NCBI GenBank assembly: GCA_023426435.1
Contig: JAFAAS010000040.1
Coordinates: forward strand, 1 to 58,561
DNA from: Verrucomicrobiota bacterium
GTDB taxonomy: Bacteria > Verrucomicrobiota > Verrucomicrobiia > Opitutales > Opitutaceae
Length of the DNA: 58,561 nt
Reading direction: 5' to 3'
Shown: positions 24,730-32,648 of the stretch, piece by piece
How the letters are laid out: the number at the start of each line of letters is the position of its first letter
Position numbering within the stretch: the first letter of the stretch is position 1
Translations under genes and position numbers: made by a program
Notes under the pieces: model-generated
Databases searched by the model: none
What the model saw: only the letters and a program-made list of their open reading frames with translations
What the model was told of the DNA's origin: nothing

Positions 24730-26021
24730 GACGGGCGGCGAAATGCAGGAGTGGCGCGGTGGAGTTTGACGACGTCCTCGTCGGGTCACGTGGCGGGCGC
24801 GCGTTGAGAAGCCCGACGAGGACGTCGGGCTCCACCTGGCTGATTATTTTCGCGTTGATGTGGAGTTCGGCTGCGGCGGCGGCGGGGCAGCGGGATTTGT
24901 TTGTGGAGTTGTTGGGGAAATCGGAGGCGGAGGTGTCGGCGAAGGTGGAGGCGGGATTTCGGCAGTTGTTTTACGGGGACGATACGCGCGAGCGGATTTA
25001 TTATCCGGTGGGCGCGGACATGGCTTACATCGCGGACATCGGGAATCAGGACGTTCGGTCGGAAGGGATTTCGTATGGGCTGATGATCGCGGTGCAGATG
25101 GATCGAAAGGAGGAGTTCGATCGCATCTGGAAATGGGCGACGACGCATATGCGGCACAAGGACGGTCCGCGGCGCGGCTACTTCGCGTGGCAGTGCAAGT
25201 TCGACGGGACGATCATCGATCCCGGCAGTGCGTCGGATGGCGAGGAGTGGATTGCGATGGCGTTGTTTTTCGCGGCGCACCGGTGGGGGAGCGGAGAAGG
25301 GATTTTCGATTACGAGGCGGAAGCGCAGGCGCTGTTGCGGGACATGTTGCACAAGCCGCGTGTGGGCGAACTGACGTCGATTTTCGACCGCAAGCGGAAG
25401 CAGGTTGTATTTGTGCCGAACCTACATGCCGGGACGTTCACCGATCCTTCGTATCACCTGCCGGCGTTTTACGAGTTGTGGGCGAAGTGGGCGGAGAGCG
25501 CGGAGGATCGGGTGTTCTGGAAGGAGGCGGCGCAGGTGAGTCGCGAGTTTTTCCGCAAGGCGGCGCATCCGAAGACCGGGCTGATGCCGGAGTATGCGCA
25601 TTTCGATGGCCGGCCTTATACGTCGAATCGGTTTGGCGAAGGGAAGGGCGATTTTCGATTCGATGCGTGGCGAACGCCGGCGAATGTGGCGCTCGATTAT
25701 GCGTGGTGGCGCGTGGATCCGTGGCAGGTGGAGCAGAGCAATCGCGTGCTGCGGTTCTTTGCGTCGCAGGGGCCGAACGCGGCGAACCAGTTTACGCTCG
25801 CGGGCAAGCCGTTGTCGTCGGACACGTCGGTGGGCATGTTTGCGATGGCGGCGGTGGCGGGTTTGGCGGCGGATCCGGAGTTGGCGCGGCCATTTGTGCA
25901 GCGGTTGTGGGATGCGAAAGTGCCGGAAGGGCGGTGGCGTTATTACGACGGACTGCTTTATCAACTCGCGCTGCTGCAGGTCGGCGGGCGGTTCACGATT
26001 CACGATGCGCCGCGGCGGTGA
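24726..26021 (+). CDS. GH8 exo-oligoxylanase-like enzyme, copy 2 (start disturbed by REP)
   Basis: Close paralogue of the preceding gene: DVRSEGISYGLMIAVQMDR, SDGEEWIAMALFFAAHRWG, FTDPSYHLPAFYELWAKWAE, FRFDAWRTPANVALDYAWW and VPEGRWRYYDGLLYQLALLQ line up one to one. The loop equivalent to the Rex LHP is DTSVG. The annotated start is the ATG at 24726 that overlaps the upstream stop (ATGA). Between it and the signal peptide core (LIIFALMWSSAAAAAG) lies an in-frame inverted REP pair (24771-24836), so the 40 extra N-terminal residues are repeat-derived; a later TTG or GTG (for example near 24761) may be used. Whether export still works is unclear. Confidence 0.85.
   Translation: MRRAAKCRSGAVEFDDVLVGSRGGRALRSPTRTSGSTWLIIFALMWSSAAAAAGQRDLFVELLGKSEAEVSAKVEAGFRQLFYGDDTRERIYYPVGADMAYIADIGNQDVRSEGISYGLMIAVQMDRKEEFDRIWKWATTHMRHKDGPRRGYFAWQCKFDGTIIDPGSASDGEEWIAMALFFAAHRWGSGEGIFDYEAEAQALLRDMLHKPRVGELTSIFDRKRKQVVFVPNLHAGTFTDPSYHLPAFYELWAKWAESAEDRVFWKEAAQVSREFFRKAAHPKTGLMPEYAHFDGRPYTSNRFGEGKGDFRFDAWRTPANVALDYAWWRVDPWQVEQSNRVLRFFASQGPNAANQFTLAGKPLSSDTSVGMFAMAAVAGLAADPELARPFVQRLWDAKVPEGRWRYYDGLLYQLALLQVGGRFTIHDAPRR
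24771..24836 (-). repeat. Inverted REP pair in the N-terminus of the second GH8 gene
   Basis: A perfect 15-bp inverted repeat (GACGTCCTCGTCGGG at 24771-24785, CCCGACGAGGACGTC at 24812-24826) with a 26-base spacer. The right unit is itself a REP: GCCCGACG-AGGA-CGTCGGGC-TCCACC (24811-24836). This is a BIME-like arrangement. Confidence 0.75.
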
Positions 26022-26061
26022 GGGAGAAGGCGCGGTTCGAGGGAATCGGTTTCAATTTTTC

Positions 26062-26559
26062 ATGATTACGTCACGTCTTTGGGTGAGCCGGTGCAGGTTT
26101 GCATCGGATTTCGTCGCGCGCTTCGCGCCAGCGGCTTCGCTGGCCGCAGCGCTCTTGGTGGCGGGCTGCGCTTCGCCGGGTGCTTCGGCGCCGGCGGGGA
26201 CGGCGGCGGCGTCGCCGGGCGTGGAGGCGTCGAGTCCGGATTTGCGGAAAGGCATGCCCGGCGCCGAGCTCAAGACATTGTTGGGAGAACCGAAGGAAGT
26301 TCGGCCCTTCGTGGTCGATGGCGTGACGAGCGAAGTGTGGGTTTTCGAGCGGCGGCTGCAGGGCAAGACGCGCCAGGTCGTGGCGCGCATGCGGGAAGTG
26401 CCGTATGTGGATCCGATCACGGGCGTGATGCGCATGCTCCAGGAGCCGGTGCAGGAAAACGAGACCACGACCGTAATCGAGACGATCGAAGTGCTGATGT
26501 TTTCCGGTATCGTGGCCGAATGGAAAAAGAGCTTCGATTCCGAGCGCGCCTTCAATTGA
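26062..26559 (+). CDS. Small outer-membrane-type lipoprotein
   Basis: A 165-aa protein with a lipoprotein signal (SLAAALLVAGCASPG, cysteine near residue 36), an alanine/proline linker and a short globular part beginning LRKGMPGAELKTLLGEPKEV. That motif, a helix-turn with G-x-x-x-x-x-L-x-x-x-L-G-x-P, is typical of SmpA/BamE/OmlA-like small lipoproteins; the rest (VWVFERRLQGKTRQVVAR) fits the two-strand sheet of that fold. Not a proven BamE. It sits between GH8 and GH67 genes without an evident enzymatic role. The ATG at 26062 gives a long n-region but is the only ATG before the lipobox. Confidence 0.75.
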   Translation: MITSRLWVSRCRFASDFVARFAPAASLAAALLVAGCASPGASAPAGTAAASPGVEASSPDLRKGMPGAELKTLLGEPKEVRPFVVDGVTSEVWVFERRLQGKTRQVVARMREVPYVDPITGVMRMLQEPVQENETTTVIETIEVLMFSGIVAEWKKSFDSERAFN

Positions 26560-26605
26560 AGGCTGTGGCGAAACCAACCCCGAACGACCTCCAACATTGA
26601 AAACC

Positions 26606-28825
26606 ATGATGCGTTCCTTCCTCCCGTTCTCTGCCGGCGCGACCCGCTGGCTGGCTTGCGCCTTGTTCGTGGTCAGTGCCGTTGCAGCGCGTGCGACGGA
26701 AGAAGACGGTTATCGTTTGTGGCTGCGTTATGATCGGATCGTGGATCAGTCGCTGCGGGAGAGCTACACGGCGGCGATCACGGAGATCGTGATTCCGGAA
26801 GCGCAACGTCCGCCGTGGGCGGTGGGCTCGATCAATGCGATCCGTGACGAGCTCACGACGGGCTTGCGCGGTTTGCTTGGCGTGGATGTGCCGGTGGTGG
26901 CGAAGCCGACGCGCGCGGGCGCGCTGGTGTTGGGCAATCCGCGCCAGCCGGAAATCAACGCGATCGTGAGCGAGGCGGATCTGCGCGTGGCGAGCGAGGA
27001 AGGATTTATTTTGCGGAGCACGACGGTTGATGGGCAGCGGCGGATCCTGCTCGTGGCGAATCGCGAGATCGGGTGGCTTTACGGGGCGTTTGCGCTGTTG
27101 CGGCACCTGCAGACGAATCAGCCGGTCGAGGATTTGAATATTGTCACCGGACCGCGGATACAGCGGCGGTTGTTGAATCACTGGGACAATCTCAACGGCT
27201 TCGTCGAGCGCGGTTATGCGGGCGAGTCGTTGTGGGATTGGTTTCACATTCCCGAATACATGTCGCCGCGGTATCGCGATTACGCGCGCGCGTGCGCGTC
27301 GATCGGGATCAACGGCACGGTGCTGACGAATGTGAATGCGAACGCACGGGTGTTGACGCCGTATTATTTGAAGCGGGTGGCGGCGCTCGCGAGCGAGTTT
27401 CGGCCGTATGGTATCCGTGTTTACCTTACAGCGCGTTTCAGTGCGCCGGTGGAGATCGGCGGATTGAAGACGGCGGATCCGCTCGATCCGGCGGTGCGCA
27501 AGTGGTGGGCGGACAAGGTGGAGGAGATTTATGCGCTGATTCCGAATTTTGGCGGGTTCTTGGTGAAGGCGAATTCGGAAGGGCAGCCGGGGCCGCAGAA
27601 CTACGGGCGCAATCACGCGGACGGCGCGAACATGCTCGCGGATGCGTTGCAGTCGCGCGGCGGGATCGTGATGTGGCGGGCGTTTGTTTACAGCAACGAG
27701 GAGCCGGAGGACCGGCACAAGCAGCCCTACAACGAGTTCGTGCCGCTGGATGGGAAGTTTCGCGACAACGTGATCGTGCAGGTGAAGAACGGCGCGATCG
27801 ACTTCATGCCGCGCGAGCCCTTTCACCCGTTGTTTGGCGCGATGCCGAAGACGCCGCTCGCGCTGGAGTTGCAGATCACGCAGGAGTATCTCGGCAGCGG
27901 GACGCAGATCGCGTTTCTTGCGCCGCTGTTCGAGGAGGTGCTGGATGCGGATACGTTTGTGAACGGGCCGGGCACGACGGTCGGGAAGATCGTCGACGGC
28001 AGCGTGGATCATCACGGGATTTCGGTGATCGCGGGCGTGTCGAACATCGGCGACGAGCGCAACTGGACGGGGCATCCGATGGCGCAGGCGAATTGGTATG
28101 CTTATGGGCGGTTGGCGTGGGATCACCAGATCGATTCGGCGCAGATCGCGGACGAGTGGACGCGGATGACGTTTGGAAACGATCCGGCGCTGGTGAAGCC
28201 GATCACGTCGATCCTGATGGAGTCGCGGGAAACGGTCGTGAATTATTCGATGCCGCTCGGGATTCATCACATCATGGCCGAAGGGCATCATCATGGGCCT
28301 GGGCCGTGGGTGGATGAGGCGGGGCGCGCGGACTGGACGTCGGTGTATTATCATCGCGCGGACGAGAAAGGGATGGGCTTCGATCGCACGAAGACGGGAT
28401 CGAATGCGCTCGAGCAGTATGCGCCGGAGATTCAGCGCGTGTGGGGCGATCCGAAGACGACGCCGGACAACCTGCTGCTGTGGTTTCATCATTTGCCGTG
28501 GGATTATCAGATGAAGAGCGGGCGGACGCTGTGGAATGAGATTGCGCTGCATTATCAGAAAGGGGTGGAAACGGTGCGCGAGTGGCGGAAGACGTGGGAC
28601 GGGTTGCCGAAGGAAAAGATCGGCGAGCCGCGGTATTCGCACGTGAAGGCGTTGCTCGGGCGGCAGGAACGCGAGGCGCGCGAGTGGCGCGATTCGTGTT
28701 TGTTGTATTTCCAGACGTTTTCGAAGCGGCCGTTGCCGGAAGGTGTCGAGCCGGCGGAGCATCCGTTGGAGTATTACAAGGCGGTGAATATTCCGTTTGC
28801 GCCGGGGCATCCGGGGGCGAGGTAG
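26606..28825 (+). CDS. GH67 alpha-glucuronidase (exported)
   Basis: A 739-aa protein with signal peptide (RWLACALFVVSAVAARA) and the full GH67 pattern: YRLWLRYDRI, RIQRRLLNHWDNLNGFVERGYAG, FLVKANSEGQPGPQNYGRNH (general acid Glu), NVIVQVKNGAIDFMPREPFHP (the Asp and Glu that activate the water) and GHHHGPGPWVDEAGRADWTS. GH67 removes 4-O-methyl-glucuronic acid from the non-reducing end of glucurono-xylo-oligosaccharides, which is needed before beta-xylosidase can finish the chain. This ties the GH52, GH8 and transporter genes into one glucuronoxylan pathway. ATG at 26606 is used (a second ATG follows at 26609). Confidence 0.93.
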   Translation: MMRSFLPFSAGATRWLACALFVVSAVAARATEEDGYRLWLRYDRIVDQSLRESYTAAITEIVIPEAQRPPWAVGSINAIRDELTTGLRGLLGVDVPVVAKPTRAGALVLGNPRQPEINAIVSEADLRVASEEGFILRSTTVDGQRRILLVANREIGWLYGAFALLRHLQTNQPVEDLNIVTGPRIQRRLLNHWDNLNGFVERGYAGESLWDWFHIPEYMSPRYRDYARACASIGINGTVLTNVNANARVLTPYYLKRVAALASEFRPYGIRVYLTARFSAPVEIGGLKTADPLDPAVRKWWADKVEEIYALIPNFGGFLVKANSEGQPGPQNYGRNHADGANMLADALQSRGGIVMWRAFVYSNEEPEDRHKQPYNEFVPLDGKFRDNVIVQVKNGAIDFMPREPFHPLFGAMPKTPLALELQITQEYLGSGTQIAFLAPLFEEVLDADTFVNGPGTTVGKIVDGSVDHHGISVIAGVSNIGDERNWTGHPMAQANWYAYGRLAWDHQIDSAQIADEWTRMTFGNDPALVKPITSILMESRETVVNYSMPLGIHHIMAEGHHHGPGPWVDEAGRADWTSVYYHRADEKGMGFDRTKTGSNALEQYAPEIQRVWGDPKTTPDNLLLWFHHLPWDYQMKSGRTLWNEIALHYQKGVETVREWRKTWDGLPKEKIGEPRYSHVKALLGRQEREAREWRDSCLLYFQTFSKRPLPEGVEPAEHPLEYYKAVNIPFAPGHPGAR

Positions 28826-28830
28826 GGGGG

Positions 28831-28866
28831 AGATTTTCGAATTTCGATTTTGGATTTTCGATTTTC
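28831..28866. repeat. Tandem TTTTCGATTT-type repeat
   Basis: Downstream of the GH67 stop a run of near-identical units (ATTTTCGAATTTCGATTT and variants) forms a short AT-rich tandem array. It resembles the other dispersed low-complexity runs in the window. Confidence 0.45.
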
Positions 28867-28908
28867 TGAGGAGCGCGGAGTATCCGGATAGGGGCGGGGC
28901 GTTGCAGC

Positions 28909-28950
28909 TCATCGGGACCCCGACTGGTCGGGGCAAGCTGTCGGGCTTCA
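28909..28950 (-). repeat. Degenerate REP-like hairpins upstream of lysS
   Basis: CCCCGAC-TG-GTCGGGG (28918-28933) is a perfect 7-bp hairpin and is followed by GTCGGGCTTCACTTGG, a diverged match to the GTCGGGCTCCACCT foot of the REP at 24811. Lies about 60-100 bases before lysS. Confidence 0.4.
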
Positions 28951-29008
28951 CTTGGGGCGGAAAATGCGTTTGCCGCGGGCGGGGGCGGGGCTCAGCGTGC
29001 GCGGTTCC

Positions 29009-30496
29009 ATGAGCGACATCCCTCAAGACATCACGCACGACCAGCATGCCGTGCGGCGCCAGAAGCTCGCGGATATGCGGGCGGCGGGGTTTGATCCGTT
29101 TCGCGCGGAGTTCGCGCCGACGCATTTCTCGGCGGACGCGAAAGCGCTGTATGTCGACGGGCAGGATTATGCGGTGAACGTGTCGGTCGCGGGACGGCTG
29201 GTGACCTTTCGCGTGCAGGGCGGAAGCTCGTTCGTGAAAGTGCAGGATCAGCAGGGGCAGATTCAGCTTTATTTCCGCAAGGACGTGCTCGGCGAGGAGC
29301 GCTACACGGTGTTCAAGAAGCAGCTCGATCTGGGCGACATCATCGGCGTGACGGGGACGCTCTTCAAAACGAAGACGGGCGAGGTCACGGTGCGCGTGGA
29401 TGCGTTTACGCTCGTATCCAAGGCGCTGAGACCGCTGCCGGAAAAGTTTCACGGATTGAGCGATCCGGAGCAGGTGTATCGCCAGCGTTATCTGGACGTG
29501 ATCGTGAACCAGGAATCGCGGGCACGGCTGATGCTGAGGTCGCGAGTGGTGTCGCACATCCGGCGGTTTCTCGAGGAGCGGAAGTTCATCGAAGTGGAAA
29601 CGCCGGTGTTGGAGGCGACGGCGGGCGGCGCGGCGGCGCGGCCCTTTGTGACGCATCACAATGCGTTGGACGTGGATTTCTTTTTGCGCATCGCGACCGA
29701 GCTAAGATTGAAGCGGATGCTGGTGGGCGGATTCGATCGCGTGTTCGAGATTGGGCGGATTTTCCGGAATGAAGGCGTGTCGCGCCGGCATAATCCGGAG
29801 TTCACGATGCTCGAGGTTTACGAGGCGTATAGCGATTATCGCGGGATGATGACGTTGATCCGCGACATGTTGACGACGCTCGTGCGCGACGTGATCAAGC
29901 CGGCGGATGGATCGCTGAAGATCAAGCATGCGGCGAGCGGGCAGGAGATCGATTTCGGCGGCGAGTGGCGCGAAGTGCGTTACAAGGATTTGATCGTCGA
30001 GGCGACGGGGGATGCGGAGTGGTTTGCGCGTTCGAAGGCCGCGAAGATCGCCGGTGCGGAGAAGCTCGGACTCGGCGTGAATCCCGCGTGGGAGGAGTTC
30101 GAGATCACGAACGAGATTTTCTCGAAGAAGATCGAGCCGACGCTGATTCAGCCGACCTTCATCACGCATTTGCCGAAGGAGCTGTGTCCGCTGGCGAAGT
30201 TGAACAAGGAAGATCCGAGCGTGCTGGATGTGTTCGAGCTGACGATCGGCGGGATGGAAATCGCGCCGGCGTACTCGGAGCAGAACGATCCGGATGTGCA
30301 GCGGGAGATGTTCGAGAAGCAGGCGGGCGAGGAGAAGCAGAACATCGATCAGGATTTCCTGCTCGCGCTCGAGCATGGCATGCCGCCGGCGGGTGGCATG
30401 GGCGTGGGGATCGACCGCTTGTGCATCTTGCTGACGGGAGCGGAGAGCATTCGGGATGTGATTTTGTTTCCGCAGTTGAGGCCGGGGAGCGCCTGA
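29009..30496 (+). CDS. lysS: Lysyl-tRNA synthetase, class II
   Basis: A 495-aa class II synthetase. The OB-fold anticodon-binding domain (about 50-145, VSVAGRLVTFRVQGGSSFVKVQ) precedes the catalytic domain with motif 1 (RRFLEERKFIEVETPVL), motif 2 (GRIFRNEGVSRRHNPEFTML) and motif 3 (GGMGVGIDRLCILLTGAESI). Charges tRNA-Lys in the cytoplasm. The ATG at 29009 gives the usual short N-terminal helix. Immediately downstream a 78-bp inverted repeat separates it from lolC. Confidence 0.96.
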   Translation: MSDIPQDITHDQHAVRRQKLADMRAAGFDPFRAEFAPTHFSADAKALYVDGQDYAVNVSVAGRLVTFRVQGGSSFVKVQDQQGQIQLYFRKDVLGEERYTVFKKQLDLGDIIGVTGTLFKTKTGEVTVRVDAFTLVSKALRPLPEKFHGLSDPEQVYRQRYLDVIVNQESRARLMLRSRVVSHIRRFLEERKFIEVETPVLEATAGGAAARPFVTHHNALDVDFFLRIATELRLKRMLVGGFDRVFEIGRIFRNEGVSRRHNPEFTMLEVYEAYSDYRGMMTLIRDMLTTLVRDVIKPADGSLKIKHAASGQEIDFGGEWREVRYKDLIVEATGDAEWFARSKAAKIAGAEKLGLGVNPAWEEFEITNEIFSKKIEPTLIQPTFITHLPKELCPLAKLNKEDPSVLDVFELTIGGMEIAPAYSEQNDPDVQREMFEKQAGEEKQNIDQDFLLALEHGMPPAGGMGVGIDRLCILLTGAESIRDVILFPQLRPGSA

Positions 30497-30504
30497 AGAA
30501 GAAA

Positions 30505-30582
30505 CCACGAATGGACACGAATTCACACGAATGGAGAAAAATCCTTCGTGACCTATTCGTGTAAATTCGTGTCCATTCGTGG
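30505..30582. repeat. Inverted pair of CCACGAATGGACACGAAT repeats
   Basis: Two 28-bp arms (30505-30532 and 30555-30582) match as inverted repeats at 27 of 28 positions around a 22-base loop. The arms are built from CACGAAT units. The right arm stops six bases before the lolC start codon, so the transcript can form a very stable hairpin across the lolC leader. Confidence 0.8.
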
Positions 30583-30588
30583 TTGTCC

Positions 30589-31824
30589 ATGCCTTGGTAT
30601 CTTTACCTCGCTCTGAAGCAGCTTTTCCCGACGGGGCGGCGGTTTCCGTTTTTTACGGCGATCTCGATGCTGGGCGTCGCGCTGGGCGTGGCGTTGTTGA
30701 TCATTTCGACGAGCGTGATGGGCGGGTTTGGCCACGAAATTCGGCGGATGATCGTCGAGACGGAAGGCGACGTGCAGGTGCGGGCGGATGGTTATGTGAA
30801 CAATGCCAACGCGGTGTTGGAGCGGATCGAGAAGGTGGAAGGCGTGGTGGCGGCGGCGCCGTTTGCGGATGGCGTGGTGATGTTGGAGTGCGAAGGGCGT
30901 CCGGCGTATCCGGCGATTCGGGGGCTCGATCTCGAACGCGTGCGCGACGTGGTGCCGATCGAGCGTTATGTGCGGCTCGGGTCGTTGGATGCGTTGGATG
31001 ACGACTCGATTATTTTAAGCGCGAATCTGGCGATCACGATTGGGGCGCGGATGGGAGACACGGTGGAAGTGTATTCGCCGTTGTTGTTGGAGCGGTTGAA
31101 ACGGGATGAGGTTTTTCTGCCGCGGGAGTTGAAGGTGGTGGGAATTTTCGAAGTGGGGCATCAGCAACTCGACAGCTCGATGGTGATCGTGACGCTGCGG
31201 ACGATGCAGGATTTGTATGGGCTGCGGGATGGGATTCACGGGATCAACGTGAAGCTCGCGCCCGGGCTCGATCCGGACGTGGGCGCGGCGCGGATCAATG
31301 CGGCGCTGCCGCCGGGCGCCTACATGACGGCGCGGTCGTGGATGGATGCGAATCAGGACTTCCTGTTCATTCTGGCGCTGGAGAAGAACATGATCTTTTT
31401 CCTGCTGACCTTCATCATCGTGGTGTCGGCGTTTTCGGTGACGAGTTCGCTGCTGATTTCGGTGGTGCGGAAAACGCGGGAGATCGGATTGCTGGGAGCG
31501 CTCGGCGGGAAGTCGCTGCACGTGGCGGCGTGTTTTTGTTTTCAGGGATTGTTTATCGGGATCGTGGGCACGGCCTTCGGGTTGGCGCTGGGATTTGGAG
31601 CGCTGCATTTCCGAAACGATTTCGTGCGGGTGTTCACGGAGCTGACGAGCAGTCAGGAAGTGCTGACGCGGTTTTATCAGTTCAGCAATTTGCCGGCGCA
31701 TACCTCGACGAATGACGTGATGATGATCGTGGTGTGCGCGGTGGTGATTTCGACGCTGGCGGGATTGTTGCCGGCGTGGCGGGCGGCGCGGTTGAAACCG
31801 GTGGAGGCGTTGCGCAGTGAGTGA
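30589..31824 (+). CDS. lolC: Lipoprotein-releasing ABC transporter permease LolC/LolE
   Basis: A 411-aa FtsX-type permease. FPFFTAISMLGVALGVALLI is TM1 with the LolC/E signature, a periplasmic MacB-like domain follows (about 50-260), then TM2-TM4 (FFLLTFIIVVSAFSVTSSLL, FQGLFIGIVGTAFGLALGFG, VVCAVVISTLAGLLPAWRAA) with the coupling-helix stretch RKTREIGLLGALGG. It extracts lipoproteins from the inner membrane together with LolD, whose GTG start overlaps its end by eight bases. Only one permease gene is present, so the complex would be a homodimer unless a second permease lies elsewhere. The ATG at 30589 follows the inverted repeat with no visible Shine-Dalgarno. Confidence 0.93.
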   Translation: MPWYLYLALKQLFPTGRRFPFFTAISMLGVALGVALLIISTSVMGGFGHEIRRMIVETEGDVQVRADGYVNNANAVLERIEKVEGVVAAAPFADGVVMLECEGRPAYPAIRGLDLERVRDVVPIERYVRLGSLDALDDDSIILSANLAITIGARMGDTVEVYSPLLLERLKRDEVFLPRELKVVGIFEVGHQQLDSSMVIVTLRTMQDLYGLRDGIHGINVKLAPGLDPDVGAARINAALPPGAYMTARSWMDANQDFLFILALEKNMIFFLLTFIIVVSAFSVTSSLLISVVRKTREIGLLGALGGKSLHVAACFCFQGLFIGIVGTAFGLALGFGALHFRNDFVRVFTELTSSQEVLTRFYQFSNLPAHTSTNDVMMIVVCAVVISTLAGLLPAWRAARLKPVEALRSE

Positions 31825-32578
31825 AGTGAAGCAGAAGGTGGGACGAGGCGTTGCTGCCGAGTCGAAGTTCAAACCGGCTCACCCGGAGGGTTCGCCCTAC
31901 CTGGTTTTGAGTGCGCGGGGTTTGAAGAAGAGTTTTCGGAGCGGGGAGGGGACGATCGAGGTGTTGCGCGGAGTGGATCTCGATGTGGCGGCGGGGGAGA
32001 GCGTGTCGATTCGCGGCGAGTCGGGGTCGGGGAAATCGACGCTGTTGAATTTGTTGGCGGCATTGGATGCGCCGGATGCGGGGACGCTTTCGTGGGAAGG
32101 CGCGGTGGCAACGGGGGAGCGGCGGGCGAAGTTTTTGGGAATCGTGTTTCAGTCGTTTTACCTGATTCCGGAATTGGATGCGTGGCAGAATGTGCTGATG
32201 GCGTCGCGGATCATCCGGGCGCCGGGCAAGGCGGAAAAGGAGCGGGCGAAGGAGTTGCTGGCGCGCGTGGGATTGGCGGGGCGGGCGACGCATTTGCCGT
32301 CGCAGTTGTCGGGCGGGGAGCGTCAGCGGGTGGCGGTGGCGCGGGCGTTGATGAATGCGCCGAGATTGATTTTGGCGGACGAGCCGACGGGAAATTTGGA
32401 CGAGCACACGGGCGATGCGGTGATCGATTTGCTGCTCGGGTTATGTGCGGAGACGAACACGGCGCTGGTGCTGGTGACGCATAATGCGGCGCATGCGAAG
32501 AAGGCGGGACGGGCGTTGTTTTTGCACGACGGGCGGTTTGAGAAGATTCCGGGTTCGGAGTTCCGGGTTCAGGGTTGA
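31817..32578 (+). CDS. lolD: Lipoprotein-releasing ABC transporter ATPase LolD
   Basis: A 253-aa ABC ATPase of the LolD/MacB group: Walker A GESGSGKSTLLNLLA, Q-loop VFQSFYLIPELDAWQNV, signature LSGGERQRVAVARAL, Walker B LILADEPTGNLD and H-loop LVTHN. Powers the LolC permease encoded just upstream; the GTG start overlaps lolC by eight bases, indicating coupling. An N-terminal extension of about 30 residues precedes the first strand. The last eight residues (GSEFRVQG) and the stop come from a dispersed GGTTCGGAGTTCC repeat (32553-32648), so the native C-terminus was probably different. Confidence 0.93.
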   Translation: MSEVKQKVGRGVAAESKFKPAHPEGSPYLVLSARGLKKSFRSGEGTIEVLRGVDLDVAAGESVSIRGESGSGKSTLLNLLAALDAPDAGTLSWEGAVATGERRAKFLGIVFQSFYLIPELDAWQNVLMASRIIRAPGKAEKERAKELLARVGLAGRATHLPSQLSGGERQRVAVARALMNAPRLILADEPTGNLDEHTGDAVIDLLLGLCAETNTALVLVTHNAAHAKKAGRALFLHDGRFEKIPGSEFRVQG

Positions 32579-32648
32579 GGCGGGCGGGCGAGTTCGTTGA
32601 GTTAAGCCATGGGTTTACTCGGAACTCGGAACTCGAAACTCGGAACTG
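32553..32648. repeat. GGAACTCGGAACTC repeat spanning the lolD/oxidoreductase junction
   Basis: The left part (GGTTCGGAGTTCCGGGTTC) ends lolD and the right part (ACTCGGAACTCGGAACTC and a further unit) starts the next gene; the two parts are inverted relative to each other. It codes for the C-terminus of one protein and the N-terminus of the other. Confidence 0.65.
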
